A stretch of DNA of 64,000 nt. Source: Deinandra increscens subsp. villosa (Eukaryota > Streptophyta > Magnoliopsida > Asterales > Asteraceae). Position numbers and translations under genes: made by a program. Of this stretch, positions 36,338 through 49,487 are shown one piece after another. Each line of letters opens with the position of its first letter. The first letter of the stretch is position 1. The stretch lies in assembly GCA_039602395.1 (NCBI GenBank), contig JBCNJP010000025.1:102414124-102478123 (forward strand), given 5' to 3'. The notes under the pieces were generated by a model that was not told the DNA's origin, made no database searches, and saw only the letters and a list, made by a program, of their open reading frames with translations.

Positions 36338-36589
36338 TTACTGCATACCGTCCAACTTCGTTTTTATGCTCTTCCCCTTTTTGTTCGTAAAAGGTAGGCA
36401 TGTGAGTTCCTCTCATTTATTGCTCAACCTAAAATGCATAGTGTACAACTAATCACTCATTATTATTATTATTATTATTACTATTATATATAAAGTTTAC
36501 CTAAACTTTACCTTTTTTGTAATTACTTTTTACCCTGGCTAATAATTCATCAATTACGTCCATAATCGTATAAAATTTATTAACCTAAA

Positions 36590-36891
36590 ATATATTTGAT
36601 TCGGTCAGACATATTTAGACGTAGAGTGGTTTGTTTTTTTAGTTATTATTAGTAGGTTCTACATCTCAATAGCGTCTTAACCATCAAGACCTTTTAAAAC
36701 ATATTAAAACATCTTAACCATAAAAAAAACCGTTCGTTTTCCGACGACTAGAGCTGAGTTTCCTGCGACTAGTTATCTGCCTCTGGCATTCACCTTTTAA
36801 TGATTTAGTTTTAGACATTTAAATTACCTCTTACCATTTAGAAGTAATATTCAGATTTATACATACATCTCTTAAAAAACAAACGGGGCTA
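36590..36891. mobile_element. Tourist-like MITE, decayed copy 2 of the 4884 family
   Basis: Shares tcggtcagac, tttagacatttaaa, tattcagattta.acata and the right terminus aaacgggg with the element at 4884-5249. The left terminus is no longer recognisable, so the start is approximate. Confidence 0.6.
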
Positions 36892-38600
36892 GCTTTAAAC
36901 TTATTATCAACATTTTGTTATTTTTTTAGGGGCTAGAATTTTATTAAGAGAGAATAGAGTACTAAAAGAGAAGAAGTAGAAGCTAGAAAGTAAAGCTACT
37001 ATCAACTAGACTACACAAAGTTATTACAACGAACTCTATGTCATTTAAAGAAATGTGTCAATTGGATCTTCTCAGAAATACTTCACCTTTTTATGTATAA
37101 GTTTTTAAAAATCCTACTATTCATTACTTTTCTGATGCATACAAAAAATCAAGTCCCTTTTTTATTTTCTTTTATTAACAGTGTAGTTTACTATTTGGCT
37201 GCATTTTCATCATAAATATATCAACTGTTTCTATAGCTTATGAACACCTTTTTTTTTTTTGCCTTATTAAAGGTAAGCTTTTCTGATTTTTATTTTCACT
37301 CCAAAACTTTTTCCTTTATTCACTATCATTTTTTACTATTCAAGTTTTTAAAATTTTAATCATTATAATTAGTTTATAGATATTTTGCTTTCTCTTATAT
37401 TTGCCTTTAAAGTATAACATTTTATTAAATTCTGAATATTAATTATTGCGAAATGCTTACTTTTATCTATATTAAAGTACAAGTTTATTTATAACTGATT
37501 AAGTTGGCTCAAATATCATGTGTTTTTTGTTCAATTTATTATTTTCTGACTATTTTCCATGTTCTCATATTTTCGTGACACGGTTTTGTAAATTCATTTT
37601 CGTAATTTTTAACGCTTCCTTTTACAACATTGTTATCTTTATATGATTTCTAAATCCACTTTCATTGTGTTTTTCAATAACACATAGATATTTAAAAGCT
37701 ATACGCGAGAACTTCATGCGTTTTATGCACTTAACAACTTCAAAGTCACCTCCGCAACACACTATCATGAGTACTTAATTAGTTTAATATATATGTTTTC
37801 TAGTTTTACTAAATAACTTGAATAACATGTATTCTAGTGGTGATAATATCCGATAAATGTATAAAATGCCTCAATCTTTAAGTGATTATGTCTTTAAATC
37901 TAAACATTTAGATAAGTTGTAATTAAATTTTTAAATATTTTGTTATTTGTTGAAAAGGAATAAAAAATTTGGAAAGAAAATGCTAAAATTATATGACAAA
38001 AAGTCTTAAATGTTTTATCATTTGTTTATTGCGACACATATGAGTCATATGACTGCTTTGTTCTTTCCTTCAAGTAATGTAATGGGCAGAAATTGTACCG
38101 TTTTCTTATTTTGGCGCATGAATTTAATAATTAAAAAAGGAGTGAATCGAATAAATTATTCTTATTGTTTCTATTTTTTTATTACAACTTTGCTATTTTA
38201 AGGGTTGGCACAAAACATAACCAGAACGAACATGCATCTTAAAGAAGAAATGCTATTATTTATTTATAAATAAATAAACATTTTATTAGTTCATTTTTTT
38301 TAAATCACGGATCTAAATTTGCCGTGTAACATCAAATTTCCTAAAAAATAAATGCCTACCTAAAAATTCGGTCGTATACGCATCACAGGGGGTGAAATAT
38401 TTTTCACATATGAATAAAGTAAAAAATTTCACAACTAGGATGTTTTCCATTGTTTGTTTGATAAGTAAGGTTTACTTGTGTTGCTCATGGGTATAATTTT
38501 AAAAAAAAAAACAGTTAGTAAAGTAAATCCAAAACGATTCAGTTCTAGACAAATCAGTACAAGAACAAAATAAATAAATAAACACATGTTATTATAATAA
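36892..38600. other. Gene-free AT-rich stretch
   Basis: No gene recognised. Beginning tttttttaggggctagaattttatt (36923), then aatagagtac..., it has the look of a LINE 3' tail on the - strand, but no TSD was found. The frame at 38010-38201 has no family features. Confidence 0.4.
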
Positions 38601-38602
38601 CA

Positions 38603-39300
<698 letters not shown>

Positions 39301-39342
39301 GCCTTGTATATATACACAGATTCTGAGATCCAATCCATAACA

Positions 39343-39999
39343 ATGTCAAATATACTAGAAGAACTCCACAATCTTACGATGTTCACACATCCAAAAGATG
39401 CGCTAGAATACCATGGAGGAATGTCGGCATGGTATAATCATTTACGTCCTAGAGTATCCCAACATCCACCTCCACCTCCAGTTGAACAACCTCCTATATA
39501 TCCTGGTTCCAACTCCACATTTTGTTTCATCGCCACTAGAAGAACTCCACAATCTTACGATGTTCACACCTCCATGAGATGCGCTAGAAGACCATGGAGG
39601 AAGGCACCTCCAAGAGATGCACTAGAAGACCATGGAGGAAGGCCGGCACGGTATAATCATTTACGTCCTAGAGTACCCCCAACATCCACCTCGACCTCCA
39701 GTTGAACAACCTCCTATATATTCTGGTTCCAACTCCACATTTTGTTCCATCTTCCCTGATGTTCACCGTCCACCTCCACCAGATGTTCCAACCCCACCAA
39801 TTGTTCAACCTCAACCTCCACCCTATGTGGATGAGCTGTGGGAGGACGAGGCATTATGGATTTGGGCATTTGATTACGGGATGCCCATAACCCACCAGAA
39901 GAACCCCTTGAAGATTATTACCAATTTGATGACGGAGTCCAGCTAGAAGAAGAACCAGAAACGATGGACGAAGATCCGATGAATGAAGATCGACCATAG
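39343..39999 (+). pseudogene. Decayed small ORF, proline-rich then acidic, with an internal duplication
   Basis: From ATG at 39343 the frame reads MSNILEELHNLTMFTHPKDA..., then a block of VSQHPPPPPVEQPPIYPG type. The segment 39355-39530 is repeated at 39537-39755 with a further small inner repeat (ccatggaggaaggc twice), and the reading frame shifts between copies. A third frame carries PPPYVDELWEDEALW, and a fourth ends in an acidic tail (YYQFDDGVQLEEEPETMDED) with TAG at 39997-39999. A TATA-like box lies upstream. It may be the remains of a transposon-associated or lineage-specific gene. Function unknown. Confidence 0.4.
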
Positions 40000-40898
40000 T
40001 ACGAGATCATGCGTGAACAAGAACTGATGGCACAACTCCGATCACCGATGGTTGTATCATGGAATAACGATCCCAGTTCCAGTTTTGATTCCGATCTAAG
40101 GTATTATTAGTTGTAGTATTTTAGATTTAGTTAGATGTATGTTATGTTTAATATTTAATTTGGTGTATGTTTAATTAAATGATGTTTAATGTTAATGGTT
40201 AATTTATTTTAACTAAAAAGTATTTATTATGTTTAAAGAATAAAAAAATACAAAAAACGTAAATTCAACCGTTGAAAAGTAAAAAAATTGAAAATGATAT
40301 TCGTGGGGACGTGAGGGATGACAGACGGACGCTCACGTGCGCCCTTCACAACGCGACACGTCTGGCATGCGGAGATCACGTCGGACAGACGTGCACCCTT
40401 CCCATTGCGCTGTGAAGAGTCTTACATACCCTAAAACAAATATTAAAAGCTGTTAGTTTGTGTGGATGAGCTTATAGTTTAGTACTTCTAAAATATCATT
40501 ATCAAAATAAATATTTATTAACAACTTGCCATTCATGCAACTTATCTAGAAAGAATACTTGTTACTTTACCATGTTTCAAAACTTTTCATTTGTCAAAAT
40601 GCCTTCAATTTATCGAGTTCAAATTTATTCATACTTTTGATAAAGGAAATTAGTATGGTGATTCGTGAGCAAGTTTAAGGGAAAAATGCACGCTACATGG
40701 GTGAAAACCTCACCAGTACTAGGTCGTAACTAACAAATATTAGATCCTATATGTGAAGTTAACGACTCATATTAGGTCGTAACTAACAAATGTTGACCAT
40801 CACTAACCCTATTGATCGTAACTGGCCATCTTGACGAATATTTACATTGATTGACCTCATGTGACATATTAGGTCGTTACATGATCATCAAAGTTGCG
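40000..40898. other. Gene-free stretch
   Basis: 40300-40430 is GC-richer with acgt-rich words (acgtgcgcccttcac, cagacgtgcaccctt), possibly a transposon terminus. 40720-40890 has the word ttaggtcgtaactaacaaat repeated and is the site into which the next LINE fragment inserted. Confidence 0.4.
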
Positions 40899-40913
40899 AC
40901 CAGTTTTGCAACT

Positions 40914-41411
40914 TTTTTTTTGAACGGCAAAGTGATTAAATTAAAACGACATTGGAGGTTAAATAAACCCAACCAACCTAAAACAAAACATTACATAAAG
41001 TTTAAAGGATTTTGAAACCAACAAGAACTCGACATGTAAATACTTTTATCTCTAGCCGTTATCCAGGAATAAGACACTTGACGAATCAACTGGAACATGC
41101 ATTTTTTATTAAGGTCATCGTGATTATGGACAGTACATACCATTACGCCATTTCCAAACCATCCACCAAGTGCAAGCAAAAATACCATCTATAATCTTCC
41201 TTTTCTTTTTCGTGAGCCGAGGGCCATCTAACCAAGAAAGCGCTTCTTTTGGGACACAATTAAAAGGAAGATCCAGATGAAGCCACACCTTGATCTTGTG
41301 TCAAGTTGCTAAAATAACTTTGCACTCTCCAAAAGATGCCGATTAGTCTCTAACGGGTTGTCACAAAAGACACAACTAACCACCGAAATGGGGATGTCTC
41401 TTTTACAAACA
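40914..41411 (-). pseudogene. 5'-truncated LINE fragment with zf-RVT remnant
   Basis: Perfect 15-bp TSD, accagttttgcaact (40899-40913 and 41412-41426), and a T-run at the left edge (poly-A on the - strand). On the - strand, the first part reads VVSCVFCDNPLETNRHLLESA, a zinc-binding C..C...H motif of plant LINE tails; after stops, it ends in a frame with GGWFGNGVMVC. The copy is 5'-truncated and carries several stop codons. Confidence 0.85.
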
Positions 41412-41426
41412 ACCAGTTTTGCAACT

Positions 41427-43759
41427 ACTTGTGTTTTAAATTTTTTAAGTAAATAGTACCACTGTATATTGCATTTGAAATATATATATTGAGAATGTTT
41501 ATGTAAGAAGTTTTATTAAGATAAGAAAGCTAAAAAGCCATCTTAGCCGGTAGATAAATATTATTAAAAAGGAATGATAGAAATTTAGGAAATGAACATA
41601 TTTTATCAACTGCCCTCATTTTTTAAAAAAAATTAATAACTTTTACATACGCTATTTATTTTTTTTAAAAAGATTACACCATACAAACGTGTGTTTTCTA
41701 TCTTTAAAACGTGTATAGTGTTGTTATATGTAAAATTAATAAAATTACTCTTTCGATTTGACACTCTGATATGAACATTTGACACAGTGAGCTGAACGTT
41801 TGGCACAATGATCTGAATATTTGACACAATAATGTATATTTGACACAATAACGAGTATTTGACACAATGACGCACTAAGAAATCGAAAGAGTGTTTTTTA
41901 AAATTTTTTTATATAACAATATTGTACGTGTTTTAAAAATAAAAAACACTTGTTTTTATGATTTATTTCTTAAAAAAAATAATATCATATCTAAGAGTTA
42001 TGAATGTTAAAAAAATAAGGAGGAATTTGATAAAAAGTCAAAAATATATATTTCTATTTCTTTTTTCCTCTCTAATTTTACATAGAAAAACTTTAGACCG
42101 TAGGTCTACATTTAATAAAAGATCTAATAGTTGAGTTGACTTTTTAGTCTTCTTATGCTAATCTAACTTCTTAAAATAATTTATCTTTATATATTTATTG
42201 TTTTATAAAGAAAGGACTAATTCTTTTTCTTTTTAACTTCGGTTTTCCACTTTTCTTTTTGCGTCACTCATTTTCATTTTATGGTCGTCAACATTCACAG
42301 TGAGTTTTCTATCTTTATCTCAATAATTCGAAGATTTTCTCTATTATGCATCTACATCCAAGTCTCTATCTCTGAAATGGAGTTTTATAAATATTGGTTC
42401 AAGTCTCTATCTCTGAAATGGAGTTTTATAAATATTGGTTTGGTAAATACAGAGGTGTATTATTCATCATCTTTATACATGTTATGAGTGTGTAAGAAAA
42501 AGGAAACATAATAAAATAAATGTTTGTGAGTGGATAGAGATAGAGATTGAGAATGCAATGTGGTAAATTAAATTAAATTTAAATATAAATTAAAGTAATA
42601 TTTAACTAAATTATATATAGACTTAAATTAAGAGTGCTTGTGGGAGGAAATTTTCAATTACATATGGTTTGAAGATGGTTTTGGAGAACATAAAGGGACA
42701 AATAAATGAATTAAACTCCTCTTAATGAAAATAACCTACTCCAGTATCAAGAAAATCAAAAGGCAAAAAGGGAATATATATTGTTAGAACAGTAAATTAT
42801 AAAGGTTTGATAGAAGTATTTAATATCATTTTTATAAAAAAAGATATTTGAACTATTTAGTAACAAATCTTGTTAAAAAGGGAAAGTGGATAAATTGGGT
42901 GAGTTTAGTTGCTACTTTCTTTTCTTTTTTGTGGTACACACCGCAAAAGTGGACTCGAGCACCTATCAATCATCTCAAATCTACCTTAACCAATGGCAAT
43001 TTTAGGCCTACCCCTATCTCTTTAGGGTTACCTGTGGCTAATCTTAGGGTTACTATTTTCCGATCCTAAAATCAATAAACCAGACTTAAAGTTACAAGTC
43101 TCACTGCATAAATTACAACAAGTCAGTAAAGAAATACGACCCAAAACTTAAATACATTGAAAGGTTCATTTACCCATTTTTCTCCACTAGTCAATTCATA
43201 TACACCATCTTTGGTTTCTCTTCAAATACCTTCCTTTCATACCCTCTCTCATCAAAGAAAGAAAGAACATCCTTTCCCTGGGTTTTTTGCTTCTTTTGTA
43301 AGGTTACCTTTCTTTCTTGAACAAAATCTTCTTGCAAGAGTAAGTAGATTTAGCTAAAACTTGTCTTGATTCAAGAACTGATATGGGTATTTGAGAATCT
43401 AGTGTTTGTTTGATAGATAGATCCTGTTCACATAAAGATCGAGTCTTTATTTGATGGTTTCCCCATATTCATCGACTTGAATATGTGGCAGTAAAACGAC
43501 TTAGTACATAAGTTCATATCCCATCTTTTCAATCTCTTTCTTTTATATGTAGTAGTTGTAAAAATCTTGTCTTGATTCAAGAATTCATTTAGGGTTTTGA
43601 GTCTGGTGTTTGTTTGATAGATCTATCTTGAATCTTGATCACATAAAGATGGAGTGTTTATGTAAATGGTTCTCCCCCATATTCGTTGACTGGAATGACA
43701 GTAAAACGACTTGTTTTTTCATCATATTTGAAAGGTAAAGAATTTCAAGAAAACTGAAG
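41427..43759. other. Upstream region of the MADS gene, with two small repeats
   Basis: 41755-41880 is a degenerate minisatellite of about 20-bp units around the word atttgacacaatga. 42357-42440 holds a perfect tandem duplication of about 42 bp (caagtctctatctctgaaat...). The MADS leader probably starts near 43190 and contains an intron (donor gagtaagtag at about 43337; acceptor in the last 30 bp before the ATG). SOC1-type genes commonly have a 5'UTR intron. Inside that leader, 43355-43500 recurs at 43558-43712. Confidence 0.45.
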
Positions 43760-45663
43760 ATGGTGAGAGGGAAGACTCAAATGAGGAGAATTGAAAATGC
43801 TACAAGTAGACAAGTGACGTTCTCTAAAAGAAGAAATGGTTTGCTGAAAAAGGCTTTTGAGCTTTCTGTGCTTTGTGATGCTGAAGTTGCTTTGATCATC
43901 TTCTCTCCAAGAGGAAAACTTTATGAATTTGCAAGCTCAAGGTTCCATCCTTCTCACTCAATTTTGATCCTTTTTTAATAATAATTCATGGGTTTTCATC
44001 CTTTTCTTGATTACACACACATGAATCATGATGCTTTGAGACCAATATTTTATCTTCTTGGCTGTGGTTGGTCAGATCTCAAAGTTTATAAATCTTAAGA
44101 AAAATCAAGATTTTGATATACTTTTTATTCTAATTGATCTGCTCATATGTCAATATCCACACACACACACACACACTGTGTATGTGTTTGTATTATGATG
44201 CAATAATTGACCTCAGAGTGTGGCAACTAACCGGATCTTGAAGTCGGATCCAAGAGTATGGGGATGTTGTCTTTATGTCTATTTTTTATTAAAAACTTTC
44301 TTGGTTTTTATAATCTTAAAAAATATTTACTCTACAACTAAAGGAATGAGGTTAAAGTGTTGTAGTTGACCGGAGTTTTGGTTTTAGTCTCAAATGGGTA
44401 ATAAAATACGAAACATAAAAGTTAATATTTAATAATAAAATAAAAAGTTTCTCATATATAGTCTTTAAACTGATTGACTCATGTCTGGCCTGTTTTTGTT
44501 CAGTTAACTTGAAATGGTTTGTTTAATATATTATCATACGAAGCATGTTACAGCTTTTGCTTTTCTTGGATTACCATAAATGGCATCAATTTATGATCAC
44601 TATGTTGTTATTTTTTTTATAATTTTATAATGGAACATTTATATTATTTCTTTGAATTCATTTAGCATGAAGGACACCATAGAACGATATAGAAATCAAG
44701 TAAAAGATGCTCAAACAGATACTTCAAGCGTTGAAGATGTTCAGGTTCATAAACTTGCAAACAATATGCAGAACCTACCAACTGCCAATCTATTCTTTCA
44801 CTTATTTTTTGTTTAATTCAATTTGCAGCATTTGAAGAATGAAACAGCTATCATGGCAAAGAAGGTAGAATGCCTAGAAGTTGCTAAAAGGTGCAATTTT
44901 GATGTTTAAATTATCGAGCATATATAGAAATTCATTAGTTAAATGTAACTAGATACTGATCCTTAATTACAATCGTAATTGTAATTCAGGAAACTTTTGG
45001 GTGAAAGTTTAGGATCAAGCAGCATTGAAGAGCTAGTTCGGATTGAACAGCAGCTGGAAAGGAGCGTACGTATTATTCGTGCACGAAAGGTTTAAACTTT
45101 AAACAACACTTCCTTGTTCCCAAATAAATCTTTTTCAATCTTTTTGTCAGATATAAGCTAGGTTTTTAGAATGAAATCACTAACATTTCTTTGTCAAAAT
45201 TTCTATGTTTAAGATGCAAGTTTACAATGAACAGATTGAGCAACTACAAGCAAAGGTACTGCTTTTACAAACCAAGACTTACCTAACTGTTTTTATTTAC
45301 CTCCTCACAAAAAAAATAAAAAAAAAATTAATAATAATAATTTAATCTACTAGCTTGTATTTATATATCTATATTCAGGAGAAACTGCTAGCAGAGGAAA
45401 ATGCAATACTAACAGAGAAGGTCAGCTAGTAGTTTGTTTACTAATTTCTTCATTTTCACAACCATATATAAGCATCGAAAACGAATATAAACACAAATGA
45501 AATGTGTTGCTTTTGATCTTAGTGTGAAATCCAAAAGGACCAAGCAACAGAAGAAGTGAGAGGAGATCTTCTTCTTCTTGAAAACGGAGAGAATTCGGAT
45601 GTGGAAACAGAATTATTCATGTGGCCGCCAGAGAGAACAGCGAAGCAAAGATGGCCAAAGTAA
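43760..45663 (+). CDS. SOC1/TM3-clade MADS-box transcription factor
   Basis: Type II MIKC MADS-box protein of the SOC1 (AGL20/AGL42) clade, nuclear DNA-binding regulators of flowering time that bind CArG boxes as dimers. Exons: 43760-43941, 44666-44744, 44829-44890, 44990-45089, 45214-45255, 45379-45420, 45523-45663. All are GT-AG and together give 215 residues, the usual length. The MADS domain is complete (residues 1-60: MVRGKTQMRRIENATSRQVT, LCDAEVALIIFSPRGKLYEF). The K-box spans about 85-175 (LGSSSIEELVRIEQQLERSV, EQIEQLQAKEKLLAEENAIL). The C-terminus has DVETELF, matching the SOC1 motif EVETQLF, followed by MWPPERTAK. RRIENATSRQVTFSKRRNG and AL at 44-45 lean slightly toward AGL42-like members, so I leave the symbol empty. 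No disabling change is seen. Confidence 0.95.
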
Positions 45664-46637
45664 CCGCGTGCATGGTTTACACACATATATATACGCACAT
45701 ATATTTATTTATATCTATCGAGATTATGTTATGTTAACAATATTAAGATCGACGACGAAGCCCATGCTTTAGGCTCGCGAATGTTGTTTTGCAACAAAAT
45801 TTTCAATCAATGGAAGTCTTGAAATGAATCAATAACTGGTTATGATATAGCTGAAACCATAATTAAGTTACCTTGAATTTGCTATATATATATCATCTAG
45901 TTTGATTAATTATGATACATATGACTTACCATTTGAAACCTATGAAGGAATTTAATTTCTGGTCGCCTGGGTTTTTCTCATCTTTAGTTCAGTTAATATA
46001 GTTGAGCATAACATATTCAAATCATGGGTCGCTTGTATGGTGGTGGTGGTTAATGGGTGTCATTCATATGTCAAATACATATACATCAAAAGTAAAAAAC
46101 AAGTATATATGAAAATATTGTATAACACAATTTTTAGTGCTTATAGTGTATGGAAATTAAGATAGAAGATCTAAATATAAGGTTATTTGTAGTTGCCTCT
46201 AAGTGCTAGCTAATTATAAGTGATGTCATCTATGCAGTGTGTATATCTGATCACATACATAATGTTATTTTTATCTATAAGAAAAACTTCCCTTTAACAT
46301 TTGTTTAAACTTCCTTTTTACTTCTTGTATTTGAGAAAGTCGGTTCCGTCTTGCATAATCAAATTAATAATTTGCATAACACATCGAATATAAAAATACT
46401 CTTACAAATCGGTTCACATATTATTTCAAATCTTTAAATCATATTTATATTATTACTTATCAAAAGATATATATATACTAAAAAAAACTCTTGCTTTGTA
46501 ATATTAAAATAAAAACATTAATAATAAATTTTTAAAAGTTACAACATAATAATAAAAAAATGACACATAAATAAATTATTATAAAGTTGTATTTCTCTCT
46601 AATTTCTTGTTTCAACGTACGCCTCCGTAGGTTCATG
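45664..46637. other. 3' flank of the MADS gene, gene-free
   Basis: AT-rich. The 3'UTR probably occupies the first 200 bp. Nothing else supported. Confidence 0.5.
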
Positions 46638-47181
46638 TAGAGCTGGTAAAACATGTCTAAACGTGTCAAATAGGTTAGACACGACACGTCACAATTAACA
46701 CGAGTACTAAACACGAACACGACACGATTAACTAATCGTGTCATTTTCTTCAAACACGAACACGGACCTGTTTATAAACGTGTTACACGACACGACCTGC
46801 TAGACACGATTAATATTCTGAGAATAAAAAACAAAAATAAATTAACAAATATAAATAGGAAATAGTTAAAAATTTTGAGTTGTCAAAGTTGGTATAGTGG
46901 AGAAAATCAAAAGATTAAGGTGGATATCTCAAATTATAAAAAGAATTTTGACTTTTAATATGTATTTAATTATTCTAAAATATTATTAAATTATAAACGT
47001 GTTTAATCGTGTCATAAACAAGTTAGACGATGTGAAACCTGTTTAGACATGACTTTTAATCGTGTCATAAACATGTCGACCTATTTAAGACACAAAACAT
47101 GTTTACCTTAAACCCAAACATGTTTAACTCCGTTTCGTATCATGTCGTGTTAACATGTCCGTATCAAAAATTGTCAGCCTT
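46638..47181. mobile_element. hAT-like MITE rich in acacg words
   Basis: Begins tagagctggtaaaacatg and ends acatgtccg...ttgtcagcctt, an imperfect inverted pair of the TAGGGCTGGCAA type. The repeat aggttcatg flanks it at 46629-46637 and 47182-47190. The body is dominated by self-complementary cgtgtcgtgt/acacgacacg words. No coding capacity. Confidence 0.6.
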
Positions 47182-47190
47182 AGGTTCATG

Positions 47191-48061
47191 ATCCCAGGCC
47201 CTAAGATGTTTTAGATTTGCCCACAACAATTTCATGTTTGAGTTTCTTTGTTTTTCTCTTCTCTCACTCGACTTTTTTTTTGTTAGTTGGTTAAACTCTA
47301 TAAAAATTGTGCTTAAAAAGTTTCCAAACTATCTTTGTACTTGTGCTCTTTAGAGGATGTTGCCCGTTTTCTTTTATTGTTCCTCCCGAGTGGGCAACTC
47401 GCTCCTGTTGGGCTTCAAACTCATCATCCATATCAAAGAGATTAACTTGACAACATGCACACGAAGTGGCTTGTTATTTTTCTGGGAGAATGTTGTTTTT
47501 TTTTTCTTTTTGATGAACATCCCATTAATGGGACGCTTCCGAGGGGCGCAACTTAGTGAAGAGTTTGTGGGTGGGTGGGTGGGTGTGGGGGGGGGGGGGG
47601 ACTATTCTTGTGGCTTTTTTGTTCAGAAGTACTAATTTTCATGATATTCTTCAAAAAAATTATATATATTGAGAATCGCCCCCTTAGAGTATCGCCCTAT
47701 GACTTATCGCCCCAGTAAGATTTTTTCTTAAGCGTCGCCACTAACGTTCGCCCACGTCCCGCAACTTTTTAAAATATTCCAGGCTCTTCCAAGGGTAAAA
47801 GCCGCACCCATCTCTAATCTATAAATGATCGTGTGTTTCAACTAGAATGTAGATATCACTTATAACTCTATATCGGTTGCGTTAACTTTTTATAGTCACC
47901 ATTAAACTTTCCGACCTTTAGAAGAATGTCCTATTTAGACGTTTTCATGTCTGTGTTGTGATATTCTACCCAACCCTTTTCAAAAAATTGGAAGATGTAT
48001 GACTGGTTGCTAAAAAGTAACTAAAAAGAATACTAGTACAACAAATACATGTTAAAAAAAA
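47191..48061. other. Gene-free stretch
   Basis: Poly-T and poly-G tracts (47490-47510, 47586-47600) and a GC-richer piece at 47675-47800 (atcgcccccttagag, atcgccccag) without recognisable origin. Confidence 0.45.
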
Positions 48062-49134
48062 GGAAAATTGGAATAAAATAATCCCAAGTTTTACCTATTG
48101 GCCTACAATAATCCCACGTTTCAATATAACCCACAACAGTCCCAAGTTTTCACTTATTTATTTAAAATGGTCCCGCCGTTAAATTTTTTAACACCGTTAA
48201 ACAGACGATGACGTGGCAAGCTGATGTGTAATTTTTATTTTTTTTTAAAAAAAGCCTTTATTCCATCTCATTTACATGTCATATTATCCTTTTTTTATAT
48301 CTATTTAAAAAAATCAAGTTATCTCCAACAAAATTAAAAGAATTAAAATTGTGGTTACTGACTTACTTCTTCCCCTTTAGAACCCTAATATCTTAAACAT
48401 GAGAAAAAGCATACGCACGTCTTCACCGCCGGCAGCTCCCACACAAATATCATTGACGGAGGAGCTCCGGCGATGTGGACTGTTACCACCCCACGGCGAA
48501 AACATGTCGCCGGCGCCGTTTGGGGACACCAAGTCCGGGTAACCGTCGTTGAGAAAAGACAGCTGGTCTTGGATTTGTAGCTCATCGATCAGATCAGGCT
48601 CAAACGGTTGAAAATCGGAGGTGGTCCAAGAAGACGACAAACTCGGGATACTTAACGACGAGGGGACGCCGCCGTTAACAAGGCGTGAAGCGGTTGAAGA
48701 AGAATTGGCAGAGTTTTGACGAGACGGCGATGACGGAGATGAAATGCCAAGTGATTCGGGGCCGAAAGCTAACAGATGAAATTGTGCGTATGCTTTTTCT
48801 CATGTTTAAGATATTAGGGTTCTAAAGGGGAAGAAGTAATAACCACGATTTTAATTCTTTTAATTTTGTAGGAGATAACTTGATTTTTTTAAATAGATAT
48901 AAAAAAAGGATAATATGACATGTAAATGAGATGGAATAAAGACTTTTTTTTAAAAAAATAAAAATTACACATTAGCTTGCCACGTCATCGTCTGTTTAAC
49001 GGTGTTAAAAAATTTAACGGCGGGACCATTTTAAATAAATAAGTGAAAACTTGGGACCGTTATGGGTTATATTGAAACGTGGGATTATTGTAGGCCAATA
49101 GGTAAAACTTGGGATTATTTTATTCCAATTTTCC
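48062..49134. mobile_element. Pack-MULE: about 355-bp inverted repeats around a captured gene fragment
   Basis: The outer ends ggaaaattggaataaaat and its complement are of the same type as the MULE at 32036. The inverted repeats run from 48062 to about 48418 and from about 48785 to 49134 and are nearly identical, including atgagaaaaagcatacgcac at the inner edge. The 366-bp centre is GC-rich genic sequence. No clean TSD is left. Transcription across it would give a long hairpin. Confidence 0.85.
48419..48784 (-). pseudogene. Captured fragment of a CCCH zinc-finger protein gene
   Basis: On the - strand one open frame runs through the centre of the Pack-MULE: LAFGPESLGISSPSSPSR, a Ser-rich linker, then DFQPFEPDLIDELQIQDQLS, FLNDGYPDLVSP and HRRSSSVNDICVGA. 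The succession LAFGPE.L ... EL.LQDQL.FLNDG ... RS.SV.DIC.G is that of the N-terminal half of plant CCCH zinc-finger/RRM proteins of the AtC3H46/53/55 type, just before their CCCH finger. Introns normally falling here are not apparent. It has no start and continues into the inverted repeat, so it is a fragment, but without stops over roughly 115 codons. Confidence 0.7.
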
Positions 49135-49487
49135 TAGAGGAACATTTACTTTTTTTTAACAGCAAATATATCACTCCAGTGCATCTATGCATATTTACTT
49201 ATATGCGTATGCGCATTCAAAATTGTAACATAAATTTTAATACCACACAATATATTCATCAATAAAATTTAAATGAATATTTGAAGCAATTCTTGTGGCT
49301 ACTCATCAATAAGAAAAATATAAAGTTTAGTGGATTTATAGAGTCTTAGGATGATAGTAATACCACGCCTCACATTTTCAACCCAATACATTTTTTTGTC
49401 ATTTCATTGTCATATCATCATCCCACACTTTAATACTTTACCCCATAATACTCACTTTACACCACACCTCATTTTTTTTTATTATTA
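49135..49487. other. Gene-free AT-rich stretch
   Basis: No signal other than AT-rich sequence. 49360-49470 reads like MITE-edge sequence (accacgcctcacattt) but is not bounded. Confidence 0.4.

Noticed and set aside
35795..36416. Overlapping Pro/Ser-rich and Gly-rich ORFs of 70-178 codons
   Set aside because: They lie mostly inside a Tourist-like MITE with a C-rich interior; composition alone keeps them open on both strands.
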